Assembly (NCBI GenBank): GCA_016290775.1
Contig: JAEEVF010000011.1
Coordinates: forward strand, 54,305 to 118,304
Reading direction: 5' to 3'
From: Acetatifactor sp.
GTDB lineage: Bacteria > Bacillota > Clostridia > Lachnospirales > Lachnospiraceae
Length of the DNA stretch: 64,000 nucleotides
In this document: one piece after another, positions 31,593-40,532 of the stretch
Numbering within the stretch: position 1 is the first letter of the stretch
Layout: every line of letters starts with the position of its first letter
Position numbers and translations under genes: made by a program
The notes under the pieces: generated by a model
Told to the model about the DNA's origin: nothing
Seen by the model: the letters and a program-made list of their open reading frames with translations, nothing else
Database searches by the model: none

Positions 31593-34532
31593 TTACTGTA
31601 GCCACTTGGCTGCGTCTGCCTTGGAAACCTGGCCGTTGTCGACAAGTCTCTGAATGGAATCTTTTGCACCTTTTGTGTTAACCTCTCCCAGCTCGCCTGA
31701 ATCCAAAGCCTTTCCATACCACATAAGAGCTTTTTCGGGATCTGCGGTAAGAAAACCATCGCTTCCGTACTCGTAGAAAGATCCCATGAAATACATGCCA
31801 ATTGCGTCACCCGCTTCCGCGGCCGCCTTGAAATACTTATATGATTTTTGACCGTTTAGCTGTACAAAATCTCCCAGATAGAACGCATATGCAACAAATA
31901 CTAATTCATCATTACTGAGGTTCGCACCGGCCGCATAGGCTTTTTCATACCAATCCACGGCAGCCGTCTTATCTTCTTTCGTGCCCTTTGCGTTTCTGCA
32001 CATCCAGCCAAGTCTCTTGTAAAGGACTGCGTCTTCGATGCCTGCTTCTGCCGCTTTCACGTGCGCGGTATATGCCAGATCGTACTTCTGAAGATCATAG
32101 GAATAGTTGCACGCATCGATGAGTGCGCTTTGATTGCCATATTCACCCGCCTCAATGAGCCACCTGATGCCCGCCCCTTCATCTTTGGGAATCCCGTCCG
32201 TGCCCTCAACAAGCATGAGGCCCAAAGGATACATTGCCATGGGCTCGCCCGCTTCCGATGCCTTCGTCAGCCAATCAAGAGCTTCCGTCAGATTCACTTC
32301 CGTGCCTTGGCCGTAATAATACATTTCTCCCAACTTGTACATGCAGTAGGCGCTTCCTTCATCCACGCCCTTCTGCGCCCACTCAAAGGCTTTGTCGGGA
32401 TCCGCACCCGTTGAAACCGTGCCGTCATAATATGCGTCAACAATACTTTCTATGATATCGGCCCGATACTCTTTGGAGCAATTCCCCTGAACGGCCTTGA
32501 TAAAATACTCCACGGCGAGGTCTTTGCTCGCACCTTCCACAAGGCCCTCATCATAAAGGAATCCGATCACGTAATAGGAGTCGGCATATCCAAGCAGATC
32601 GCCGGCATTTTTATGCCACTTCAAGGCTTCTTCATAATCCTTATTGCGATAATAGACAACGGCAACGTTAAATGCACAAGAGCCACTTCCCAGTTCCGCG
32701 CCGCGCTTATAGTATTCCAGTGCTTTGTCAGAATCCGCCTCGCCAATCCTTCCCTCGGAGTAGATCAGGCCCATGGATTGATATGCATCCGTGCATCCAT
32801 GCTCGATGGCCTTTTCATACCACTGCTTTGCCATTTGGTAATCAGGATTGCCTTCTGCATCCACTCCTCTGCGGCTGTAATAATACATGTCGCCTATAGC
32901 GTTGGCCGCCTTTCCGTACCCGGCATCGGAGGCTTCCTTGTAGTACTCATATGCCTTCTCATAATCCGCCTCTTTGGAACTGAGATACCCCATGGCATAA
33001 AGGGCTTCATGGCAACGCGCCTTTTCATTCCGCGCCTTTGCCGCGTCATTTGCTGCAACGTACCAACGCATTGCTTCCTCGGTGCTTTGCTCCGTGCCCA
33101 GCTGATACTGGCAGCAATACCCGCACCAATACATGTTGTAGATGGAGCCGGCATCCGCCATTTCCTTGCAGATCTCAAACGCAGCCCTGTAATGATCATC
33201 CGCCTTGACCGCTTCGCCCTTGGCCTTGTAAGCCATGGCCGCGTCAGACTCCCGAATGAATTTGGCGCTCTTGGAGTTCATTGCCTCATAGCCTTTGTCA
33301 TATGCTTCCAAAGCCGCATCCAGGTCCACCGGGATTCCCATCATGCCCTTACGGTAAATCTCGCCGAGTTTGAAGTAAGCATTGCTCACAAAGTTCAAGA
33401 TCTTGCTCTCTTCGATCACGTTCTTGTAATATGAAACCGCCTTCGACGAGTTGGCTTCCTGTCCCGCAAGTCCTGCAGAAATGATCTGCGCGCGGTAAAA
33501 GTCTGCTTCCACGCAGCCATTGTCCAAGGCCTCGTTATAAAGCTCCCACGCTTTTTTCACGTCTGCTTCGCCGCGAAGGCCACGCTGATAAAGATATCCC
33601 ATGCCAAGGCGTGCAAGGTCGCTCCCTGCTTCGATACCCTTTTCATACTGCTCCCTTGCGGACTGATAATCGTATTCGCGCTCATAGATCTGGCCTAAAT
33701 AATAATACGCATCAGCCTCCCCTTTTTCCACGGCCTTTTCATAAAATCCCCTGGCTTTTGCGTCATCCTCCGTGCCCTTAAGGCCATAGTAGAAGGCTTG
33801 ATATCCTTCCGCCATCAGGTCTGCTGCCTTTGGCCCGGAAAGCTTTATGGCCGCAAACACGCCAAGGCCGATGAGCAAAACTGCTGCCGCGGCGATCGCG
33901 ATCCAAAGTCCGAGCTTAGACTTTTTCTTTTCGCCTGTTTTTTGCGCCGTATTTGCTTTGGTCTGCGTGCTTTGAGCGTTTGCGCCGGTATTGGCTGCAC
34001 CGCCCGCGCCGGCTGCTGAGCCTGCGGCACCTGCTGTTCCTGTTGCACCTGCCTCTCCCGCAACACTTGCTGCCGTACTCTTCCCGGGCTTTTGCAGGAT
34101 CACCTCCACGTAATTTCGCAGCGCCTCAATGCTTCTCTCGAGGGGCTTGGACACGGCGTCAAGCCAGTGCACGCGGGTGAGGTAATATTCCAACTCATCG
34201 TTCATCATCTCCTCCGTCAGGCGGAAGGGAACGATGGTTTTGCTTGCGTTAAATGCCAAGGCCACTTCATTCATGACCTGCCTGGAAAGATTGGATTCCT
34301 GCGTGAAGATCAAAATAAAAACCTTTGCGGCCTTCAGACCTTCCTTGATCGCCGACACCCACTCCTGCCCCGGCAGAATGTCCCTGGGCGCATACCAGCA
34401 GCGGATTCCGTTCTTTTCGAAATTCGCAACGACTGCATCTGCCACGTTCTTATTCTTCGTGGAGTAGCTGATGAAAACCTCGTAGTTGCCTGTTTTCTCT
34501 TCCATCATCAAGCTTTCATTTTCTGAACTCAT
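31593..34532 (-). CDS. TIR domain, transmembrane helix and Sel1-repeat protein
   Basis: 979 residues. An N-terminal TIR domain (about 15-150: YEVFISYSTKNKNVADAV, YAPRDILPGQEWVSAI, with Glu89 in MNEVALAFN at the position of the NADase Glu) is followed by an Ala/Gly/Thr-rich linker (155-200), one transmembrane helix (about 207-231) and then more than 15 Sel1-like repeats (YYLGQIYERE, AARLGMGYLYQRGLRG and the like) to residue 975. TIR would be cytosolic and Sel1 outside, or the reverse. Sel1 repeats mediate protein contacts. Whether it is a defence effector or a signalling scaffold is unknown. CGGAGGAAGAG precedes the ATG; the AAA gene is 39 bases upstream. Confidence 0.88.
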   Translation of the reverse strand: MSSENESLMMEEKTGNYEVFISYSTKNKNVADAVVANFEKNGIRCWYAPRDILPGQEWVSAIKEGLKAAKVFILIFTQESNLSRQVMNEVALAFNASKTIVPFRLTEEMMNDELEYYLTRVHWLDAVSKPLERSIEALRNYVEVILQKPGKSTAASVAGEAGATGTAGAAGSAAGAGGAANTGANAQSTQTKANTAQKTGEKKKSKLGLWIAIAAAAVLLIGLGVFAAIKLSGPKAADLMAEGYQAFYYGLKGTEDDAKARGFYEKAVEKGEADAYYYLGQIYEREYDYQSAREQYEKGIEAGSDLARLGMGYLYQRGLRGEADVKKAWELYNEALDNGCVEADFYRAQIISAGLAGQEANSSKAVSYYKNVIEESKILNFVSNAYFKLGEIYRKGMMGIPVDLDAALEAYDKGYEAMNSKSAKFIRESDAAMAYKAKGEAVKADDHYRAAFEICKEMADAGSIYNMYWCGYCCQYQLGTEQSTEEAMRWYVAANDAAKARNEKARCHEALYAMGYLSSKEADYEKAYEYYKEASDAGYGKAANAIGDMYYYSRRGVDAEGNPDYQMAKQWYEKAIEHGCTDAYQSMGLIYSEGRIGEADSDKALEYYKRGAELGSGSCAFNVAVVYYRNKDYEEALKWHKNAGDLLGYADSYYVIGFLYDEGLVEGASKDLAVEYFIKAVQGNCSKEYRADIIESIVDAYYDGTVSTGADPDKAFEWAQKGVDEGSAYCMYKLGEMYYYGQGTEVNLTEALDWLTKASEAGEPMAMYPLGLMLVEGTDGIPKDEGAGIRWLIEAGEYGNQSALIDACNYSYDLQKYDLAYTAHVKAAEAGIEDAVLYKRLGWMCRNAKGTKEDKTAAVDWYEKAYAAGANLSNDELVFVAYAFYLGDFVQLNGQKSYKYFKAAAEAGDAIGMYFMGSFYEYGSDGFLTADPEKALMWYGKALDSGELGEVNTKGAKDSIQRLVDNGQVSKADAAKWLQ

Positions 34533-34571
34533 TGATCTCTTCCTCCGTAGAAAATGATAGTCCCTTTCCGA

Positions 34572-36518
34572 CTAGAAGCCGAGCACTTTCCTTCTCTCGA
34601 TCTTTTCGCCAAACTCCTTCTCGCCGCTGGCTGCAATAAAGTCCTCCTTGGCGAGCGTGATGTCGCGCAGTCCCGCAAGGGAACAACGCAGCGCCGCCTT
34701 GGACCAGGTGCGCTCATAAAGGTTTCTCACAAAACGCGCATTGGCGAATTCCTTGGAGTCCATATATTCCTGGGAAAGCCCCATGAAGTATCGCTTCGCT
34801 TCCTCTTCGAGTTCGGGGGTATATTCAAAATGCTTTTTCACCATGAACATGAAGATTTCGAAAAGCTGCTCCTTCGAGTAATTCGGGAAATGCAGAATGC
34901 GCGGCATGCGGCTTCGAAGGCCGGGATTTGCCGTCATCAGCGTGTCCATTTCGTCCGTATATCCCGCCATGACAACCAGCATGTCGTCGCGGTGATTCTC
35001 CATCTCGGAGATCAGCGTGGTCAGCGCCTCCCTGCCGAAATCATTGGTCTTCTGATCGCCGTCATATAAGGCGTAGGCCTCATCGATAAAAAGCACTGAC
35101 CCGTAGGAATCGCGGCAGATCGATGCGGTCTTCACCGCCGTCTGACCCACGTATTCCGCCACAAGGTCGCGCCCTGTATATTCAAAAAAACCGCCCTTAC
35201 GAAGAATGCCTTCCTCACGCAAGATCTGGCCGATGATCCTTGCCACGGTGGTCTTACCCGTTCCGGGCGCGCCCGTAAAGCGCATGTGGATGCAGGGGCG
35301 ATCGAGCTTTTCGTTCGTCATGGCAACCTTCACCTGCGCGATCATCTCGCGAACCTTGGCTTCGATGTCCTCCATGCCGATCAATTCCTTGAGCGCGGCA
35401 TATCCTGTCGCCTGCTGTTTCTTGCCGTCCACGAGGTCCTTCACGTCGGCGGCGAGGAAATTCACTTCATCCGCCTGGTCGCCTCTTGCGATCTTTGCCG
35501 CATAGTCCGCAGACTTGAGCAGGATCATTTCGTTTGCGATCTTTTCGATGGACTTGAAGCCATAAAAACGACCATCCATCTTTTCCTGATGCACCCTTTC
35601 GAGCATGAGGTCCAAGATGCTGACGTTCAGGATGAAGCCCTTGGAATTCAAGATGTCCCAAGCATTTTCCATCAGCGCGGTATCCGCGATGGGAGGGACC
35701 TGAATGGTGCGCAGGAGTGCAATATCCGTAAAGAGGTTTTTCACCTCGTCAAATGCTCTCTTTTCGAGAAAAGGAATGCGGAACATGAAAACAAAGGAGG
35801 CCTGGTAATGCTCGAGACGGCGCAGGAACCTGCGCAGCTCATCATATTTCTTGCCTTCGAGATAATATGACACGTCAAGGCCGATCACGCCGTAAGGCGT
35901 TTTTGCCTCATTCGCGGCTTCCTGCAGCATTTCGATGAAATCATCCTGGGAGTATACGCCCTTTTCCGTCTCCGCGCCAAGCTCGATCTCAAGGTACTGC
36001 CTGCGGGCATCCTCGTCTTCGTTTGGATATACCTTCAGCTTCACGAGGTAATCGCCCAAAGAGGAAAGGAGCGTCGTAAAGCCGCAGCCATTGTCGATCG
36101 CAAGAAGGTAACTCTGCTTGCGCAGCACGTCCATGGCATTACGCTTGGTAAGGAGCGGCGCCTGTGCCGTCATCTCCGTGACGAGCCTCTGATAATCCTC
36201 AACACCGTAGAAGTTGTTGTAGATCGCCTTCATGACGCTGGAAATATCATCTTCATTTTGCTCGCAAACGATGATCTCTGAGTAGCCTTCCAGATCACGA
36301 AAAACCTTCTTCCATGCTTGGCTTAAGACCTGGCGGCATTCCATCTGCGTTTCTGCGTTGAGCACATAGCTTGCGAAGGTGAAACGGTACTGACTCAGCT
36401 GGGGTTCATGTACGGCAGGGATTTCCTGAAGAAGCTTCGTCCAAAATCCTCCAAGCTCCTGCATTTTGGACTCTGCGAATGGATAGGACAGATTGATCCT
36501 TGCAAGGAATTTCTGCAT
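34572..36518 (-). CDS. AAA+ ATPase, CbxX/CfqX (SpoVK-like) family with large N-terminal domain
   Basis: 648 residues. The C-terminal AAA module has Walker A GAPGTGKTT (about 414), a pore loop region FEYTGRDLVAEYVGQTAVKT, Walker B VLFIDEAYAL (about 473), sensor 1 LVVMAGY and the arginine-finger segment NPGLRSRMPRILHF, as in SpoVK and CbbX. The N-terminal 380 residues are not recognised, contain repeated (F/L)D-type strands, and may be a second degenerate nucleotide-binding or sensor region (ILAIDNGCGFTTLLSSLGDYLVKL). It is cotranscribed with the TIR-Sel1 gene. AAGGAGACATAC precedes the ATG. Confidence 0.85.
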   Translation of the reverse strand: MQKFLARINLSYPFAESKMQELGGFWTKLLQEIPAVHEPQLSQYRFTFASYVLNAETQMECRQVLSQAWKKVFRDLEGYSEIIVCEQNEDDISSVMKAIYNNFYGVEDYQRLVTEMTAQAPLLTKRNAMDVLRKQSYLLAIDNGCGFTTLLSSLGDYLVKLKVYPNEDEDARRQYLEIELGAETEKGVYSQDDFIEMLQEAANEAKTPYGVIGLDVSYYLEGKKYDELRRFLRRLEHYQASFVFMFRIPFLEKRAFDEVKNLFTDIALLRTIQVPPIADTALMENAWDILNSKGFILNVSILDLMLERVHQEKMDGRFYGFKSIEKIANEMILLKSADYAAKIARGDQADEVNFLAADVKDLVDGKKQQATGYAALKELIGMEDIEAKVREMIAQVKVAMTNEKLDRPCIHMRFTGAPGTGKTTVARIIGQILREEGILRKGGFFEYTGRDLVAEYVGQTAVKTASICRDSYGSVLFIDEAYALYDGDQKTNDFGREALTTLISEMENHRDDMLVVMAGYTDEMDTLMTANPGLRSRMPRILHFPNYSKEQLFEIFMFMVKKHFEYTPELEEEAKRYFMGLSQEYMDSKEFANARFVRNLYERTWSKAALRCSLAGLRDITLAKEDFIAASGEKEFGEKIERRKVLGF

Positions 36519-36566
36519 GTATGTCTCCTTTGCACGCGTTTTTCACGCGGTCATTGTTTTTCTTGT

Positions 36567-36690
36567 GGCGCCTTCCTGGGGCTGCTTTTTCGGCGCTTTT
36601 CGCGGGCGCCTTCCTGGGCTGCTTTCCCGGCGCTTTTCGCGGGCGCCTTCCTGGGGCTGCTTTCCCGGCGCTTTTCGCGGGCGTCTTCCA
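36567..36690. repeat. 37-38 bp tandem repeat between GH5 and AAA genes
   Basis: GGCGCC-led units start at 36567, 36605, 36642 and 36680 (last copy partial, GGCGTC). Each contains TTCCTGGGGCTGC followed by a C/G-rich CGGCGCTTTTCGCG. On the minus strand they lie after the GH5 stop and before the AAA start. Confidence 0.85.
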
Positions 36691-36698
36691 AAACTTAA

Positions 36699-37742
36699 TT
36701 ACAGCACCTTCACCAGCTGGTCGCGAACACCGTCCAGCCAAGGATCGGCAAGTCCAAAATTCATGCTGTGATGCGACCATGCAGCTCTGGGAATGCCGTA
36801 CTTCTCCAGCGCCTGATTCATGTCTCTGTACCACGCGAGCGCATCCTTTGCGTCCGCAAGGTCGATCACGCCGTATTCTCCGCAATAGAGCGGCACGTTG
36901 TATTTCTCCGCAACCTCAAGCGCGGGCTGGAGGAGGTTTTCGAAATAGGCAACGCCCATCTGCTCCGGAAGCGTATCAGGAAATTCGGAATCAAAGTCAT
37001 GTCCAAAGAATTCCTCGGTGCGCGCCTTATAAGCTGCCGTGGTTCCGGGATATGCCAATTTCCACTTTTCGGGGTCACGGGGCATGCGTGCCACCCAATA
37101 TGCGCCCTGATGCGTAAAGGCCAGCGGGCTGTAGCAGTGGAACGTAAAGACAATGTTCTCATCTGCCGGAGGATCCAGCAGGGTCAGTCCGAAAATGCTA
37201 TCGTTAAAGATGCCGCCCACCATGATGCGGATGTCCTTGTCAACCTCACGAATGGCCTTGATCGTTCTTGCTGCGATCTTGTTCCATGGCTCAGCAAATT
37301 CGCGGTTTGTCACTTCGTTCAAAAGTTCAAGCACAAGCATGTCACGATACTTGCCATAGCGCTTCGCAAGTGCAGTCCAAAGGTCTACAAACATGTCCTG
37401 TAGCTTTTCCTGATAGAAAAACTGACAGTTGCTCTCGTCATCGAAAACATATCCATGCGCCTTATGAAGATCCAGGATCATGTTCAGACCGTACTTGCGG
37501 CACCACGCGATGCACTTGTCAACATAGGCAAGACCCTCCTCGCGAAGCGTCCCGTCCTCAAACTGAACGGTCTCAGCGTCCACGGGCACGCGAACGTGGT
37601 CCAGGCCCCACTCCTTTACCAGCGCGAAATCGCGCTCGATCATGAACTCGTCATAATGCTCAATGGTGTAATTGTCTTTGCCGCACTGGGAAAGCCAGCC
37701 GCCAAGATTCACGCCCTTATGAAATCCTTCAAATTTTCTCAT
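36699..37742 (-). CDS. GH5-family glycoside hydrolase (cellulase-like), cytosolic
   Basis: 347 residues, a single GH5 domain: HKGVNLGGWL at the start, LDHVRVPVD strand, LVLELLNEV with the acid/base Glu near residue 141, and LYCGEYGV with the nucleophile Glu near 287. There is no signal peptide, so it acts inside the cell, which is unusual for a plant-polymer enzyme and fits glycosidase or glycolipid work on an internal substrate. It follows the E2-like acyltransferase gene by 3 bases and belongs to a four-gene operon with PAP2 and PlsC-like genes. Confidence 0.85.
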   Translation of the reverse strand: MRKFEGFHKGVNLGGWLSQCGKDNYTIEHYDEFMIERDFALVKEWGLDHVRVPVDAETVQFEDGTLREEGLAYVDKCIAWCRKYGLNMILDLHKAHGYVFDDESNCQFFYQEKLQDMFVDLWTALAKRYGKYRDMLVLELLNEVTNREFAEPWNKIAARTIKAIREVDKDIRIMVGGIFNDSIFGLTLLDPPADENIVFTFHCYSPLAFTHQGAYWVARMPRDPEKWKLAYPGTTAAYKARTEEFFGHDFDSEFPDTLPEQMGVAYFENLLQPALEVAEKYNVPLYCGEYGVIDLADAKDALAWYRDMNQALEKYGIPRAAWSHHSMNFGLADPWLDGVRDQLVKVL

Positions 37743-37745
37743 AAA

Positions 37746-38597
37746 TTAAACCTCCTGCTCAATGGGAAGCTCCAAAAGTTCCGGATGCTCCATCAGTTTT
37801 TTCATCAACTTCAAGGTCCTTGCGTAATAGAATCCATCAGAGATGCGCTCGTCGATGGTGCAGGAAATGCAAAGTTCCTTGCGCATGGTCATGTTGCCGT
37901 CGGAATCATAATGGGGCTTTTTGATCTTCTTGCCGATCACGACGAACACGGAAGTCGTGCCCCAGTTCATCAGGTGATGATAGCCAATGTTCAGTCCAAT
38001 GGAACCGAGGTTACTTAACACCACCGAGCACTGGTATGGATCCGTTGCGATCACGGATTTGGGCATCCAGCCGTGGCGGTCGAGGAATCTTGCGATCGCA
38101 CCTATCAAGTGCTTTCCAGGAATCTTTTTGATCACGTTGATCGCGTCCGTGGATGCGTCCGTTCCCGTCTTGCAAAGCTGGATCTGCTCGATGATCTTCT
38201 GATTCAGGGTGTCGATGGTGTCGCCTTCCTCGGCCACGATGCGCGCCAAGGTTTCATCGCCCTCGTCGGAGAAGGTCTTTTTCACCGTGAAGGCCGCGGA
38301 CACATCGTTTCGCTGATACATATTATAATTTGCTATAAAGCGATTCATGTGAGGGCGAAGCCATATGGTCTTGAGCACTGCCGCGATCACGACCTGGAAG
38401 AGTGACAGCTTCGCTTCCGGATTCTCCAAGTTCTTTTTGCGGATATATTCCTCGCACTCATCGAGGCGGATGCGCATGGTCATATACGCCTCGTTGTCGC
38501 ACCTATTGGGATACATTAACGGCATCACGTAATGCATCGCGTCAATGTCCCTAAGGAGCGTGCCGTCCCTACGGTCTCCCCATCTTCTTTTTCCCAT
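37746..38597 (-). CDS. CAT/E2-fold acyltransferase-like protein lacking the catalytic His
   Basis: 283 residues. The C-terminal half resembles the chloramphenicol acetyltransferase/dihydrolipoamide acyltransferase fold: VVLSNLGSIGLNIGYHHLMNWGTTSVFVVIG, then CTIDERISDGFYYARTLKLMKKLMEHPELL. The active-site motif HxxxDG reads ERISDG, so His is Glu. Because the rest of the motif is intact, this looks like a stable subfamily and not a random mutation (subfamily recalled, not searched). No lipoyl domain is present. The start overlaps the PAP2 stop by one base (TGATG). Function unknown; CoA-dependent acyl transfer in the usual way is unlikely. Confidence 0.65.
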   Translation of the reverse strand: MGKRRWGDRRDGTLLRDIDAMHYVMPLMYPNRCDNEAYMTMRIRLDECEEYIRKKNLENPEAKLSLFQVVIAAVLKTIWLRPHMNRFIANYNMYQRNDVSAAFTVKKTFSDEGDETLARIVAEEGDTIDTLNQKIIEQIQLCKTGTDASTDAINVIKKIPGKHLIGAIARFLDRHGWMPKSVIATDPYQCSVVLSNLGSIGLNIGYHHLMNWGTTSVFVVIGKKIKKPHYDSDGNMTMRKELCISCTIDERISDGFYYARTLKLMKKLMEHPELLELPIEQEV

Positions 38598-39367
38598 CAG
38601 ATCGTACCTTCCTTTCCTTCCATTCTTACCGGCGCCGCGTCGATTTCCATCGCTGCCTCGCAGCCTTCTACGGAAGTCTTCTCCCCTTTACGCACAAGGC
38701 CGGTGAACTTTTCCCACCAATACTCACGATAAAGAATTCCCTCGATCAATGCACACATCAAAAATGCCGTCCAAACGTCCACAAAGGAGTGCTGCTTCAC
38801 AAAGCAAACGGAGATGCAGATCAGCAGCGTCCAAGGAACCAGTGCGATCTTCCACCAGCGATTGGCATCCTTCTTTTTATGCCAGGTGGAAAGAATGGCG
38901 ATGGCAAAGCCACAGTGCAGGGACGGGCATACGCCGGTCGGCGTGTCCACTCCGTATATGATCCCGAGCAGCGCGGTGAACACATTCTCTCTCGGGAACT
39001 CCGTCGGCCGCAGATATTGCACGGAGGGCCAGATCAGATATACCGCAACGCCGATGACCTGCGTCAAGATCAGGAATTCCTGGATCTGCACCAAACTCTT
39101 AGGATCGTAGAGGAGGAAATATAAAAGCGTCCCCACGATCAGAAAATACCAGGATCCGTAAAAGATCAGGAAGTATTCGTTGAACGGAATGACATCGTCC
39201 ATAAAGCTGTGCACCACGTGGCACTTCTCAGGCGGGATCAGATTCTCCGTCAGGAAGTACATCGCGAGGTACCAAACCCATCCCAGAAGCCACAAAAGAT
39301 GGCGATATTCAGGGCTTAAAATGTTGGAAGGACGTAATTTTGTATAATCTACTACAGGTTTTTTCAT
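38597..39367 (-). CDS. PAP2-family membrane phosphatase or phosphotransferase
   Basis: 256 residues with five to six transmembrane helices. The catalytic motifs of the PAP2 family are visible as VCPSLHCGFAIA (motif 2, PSLH, about residue 143) and VKQHSFVDVWTAF (motif 3, about 190). Motif 1 is less clear. Members dephosphorylate lipid phosphates or transfer head groups. The neighbouring PlsC-like gene (30 bases upstream) and acyltransferase-like gene (one-base overlap) suggest lipid metabolism. Confidence 0.82.
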   Translation of the reverse strand: MKKPVVDYTKLRPSNILSPEYRHLLWLLGWVWYLAMYFLTENLIPPEKCHVVHSFMDDVIPFNEYFLIFYGSWYFLIVGTLLYFLLYDPKSLVQIQEFLILTQVIGVAVYLIWPSVQYLRPTEFPRENVFTALLGIIYGVDTPTGVCPSLHCGFAIAILSTWHKKKDANRWWKIALVPWTLLICISVCFVKQHSFVDVWTAFLMCALIEGILYREYWWEKFTGLVRKGEKTSVEGCEAAMEIDAAPVRMEGKEGTI

Positions 39368-39397
39368 GACAATATTCTTTCTAAATTCTTCTTGTTT

Positions 39398-40156
39398 TCA
39401 GGCTTGGGGTGTGTCTTCGCGCACGTTCTCAGGATATTCCTTCTTTGACACGTTCGGATAGGGCACGACCTTGTGTCTTGGCAGGTCGTAGGCCAGCTCG
39501 GAAATCCCGTCCATCAGGTAGTTGCAGATGCGGGTCTGCTCTTCCTTGATCCTGGCCGCGGGGTCAAAGTAGATAGGCTTTCCGATCACCAGGCGCTTCA
39601 GCGCCGGGCACACGTAAAGCGGCACAAAGGGAAGGGCCGTGCCAGCCTCTTTGTAATATCGCTTTGCCACATCCACAAAGCCTGGCTGAAACTGATGCAC
39701 GATGTTGTTGTGCTCATCATAGCATTCCGGGAATATGATCACGCGGGTGCCTTGTTTTAGTGCTTCGACGGTCAGCAGAAAGGTTTCAAAAATGCGTCGG
39801 TCCTTGTAGACCGGGATCGTATGCGCATTGGTGAAAACGCATTCTGACAAGGGGCCGATCAGGTGGGAGACCATCCTGTAAAACCAGCGGACGCGCTTTG
39901 GCTTGGCCGACCAAAAGTCTTGATAGGCATAGGCCGAAACGGTCTTTCGGTCCATCATCTCGCCAATGGTCCAGATGGCGTGGTCGCCAGGAAAATAGAG
40001 CTCGCCCGCGATGGGGCCGTTGATCTGGGAGTGGTTTCCCGCAACTATGCAAGGGCCTTCCGGGAGGTTCTCCTCGCCGTAAACCTTCATCTTCGGGTAG
40101 AAGAAAAGGACCGAGGCCCGAATGAATTTATATGCTAGGGTTGTTTTCTTTTCCAA
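39398..40156 (-). CDS. PlsC-like lysophospholipid acyltransferase, variant active site
   Basis: 252 residues in the PlsC fold: an amphipathic N-terminus, motif 1 AGNHSQINGPIAGELYF (about residue 40), and motif 3 FPECYDEHN (about 153). The HxxxxD catalytic dyad is altered: His is present, but the sixth position is Gly (NHSQING). Family members move acyl groups from acyl-ACP or CoA to lysolipids at the membrane. It is the first gene of the operon PlsC-PAP2-E2-like-GH5. Activity or a different acceptor chemistry is uncertain because of the altered motif. Confidence 0.78.
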   Translation of the reverse strand: MEKKTTLAYKFIRASVLFFYPKMKVYGEENLPEGPCIVAGNHSQINGPIAGELYFPGDHAIWTIGEMMDRKTVSAYAYQDFWSAKPKRVRWFYRMVSHLIGPLSECVFTNAHTIPVYKDRRIFETFLLTVEALKQGTRVIIFPECYDEHNNIVHQFQPGFVDVAKRYYKEAGTALPFVPLYVCPALKRLVIGKPIYFDPAARIKEEQTRICNYLMDGISELAYDLPRHKVVPYPNVSKKEYPENVREDTPQA

Positions 40157-40234
40157 GTTCGTATCTGCACTGGGCGTTCCTGTCGCTGTGTTCCATTCAT
40201 GGATTCTTTTACCGTCAGGAGGCCTTGTTCCTTC

Positions 40235-40414
40235 CTACATCTGGTGGCGGACGACTTTGTACTCATCGCCGTCCTTGAAGTATGGGCATTCGCGGAAGCC
40301 TTGTTCCACAAGCCTTCCGTAGTCGTCTTCGTCCATATTGACGTCGCAGACATACTCTTCCATCTCTTCATCGTATGTATAATAGCAACAATATTCGCAA
40401 CTAATGCTTGACAT
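40235..40414 (-). CDS. DUF6472 family small protein
   Basis: 59 residues: MSSISCEYCCYYTYDEEM, then EYVCDVNMDEDDYGRL, ending ECPYFKDGDEYKVVRHQM. The pattern CxYC..Y..YDEE..YxC.VNxDED..C.YF..(D/G)DEYK matches the DUF6472 family. The four Cys, spaced as two pairs, suggest a zinc site; function unknown. GAGAGGG lies 8 bases before the ATG. It sits between plsC-like and rsmI on the same strand, and a position beside rsmI is common for this family in Clostridia (recalled). Confidence 0.8.
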   Translation of the reverse strand: MSSISCEYCCYYTYDEEMEEYVCDVNMDEDDYGRLVEQGFRECPYFKDGDEYKVVRHQM

Positions 40415-40532
40415 GTGTAGCGCCCTCTCTTCGTTGGCAATTCTATTTATCCCGATCCCTCGGGTATACCAATCACTACGGCTTGTTGGCTTGCTTTGCT
40501 CGCCAGGCGGTAGTCGCCTGCCAAAATGAACA

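Noticed and set aside
36406..36885. Minus-strand frame of 159 codons with Lys/Arg/Pro-rich tail over the 37-38 bp repeats
   Set aside because: It overlaps the ends of GH5 and the AAA gene in another frame and has no ribosome site; more likely a repeat artefact.
40135..40440. Minus-strand frame of 101 codons upstream of the PlsC-like gene
   Set aside because: The other frame encodes the short DUF6472 protein with a proper Cys pattern and ribosome site; this one is its frame-shifted shadow.
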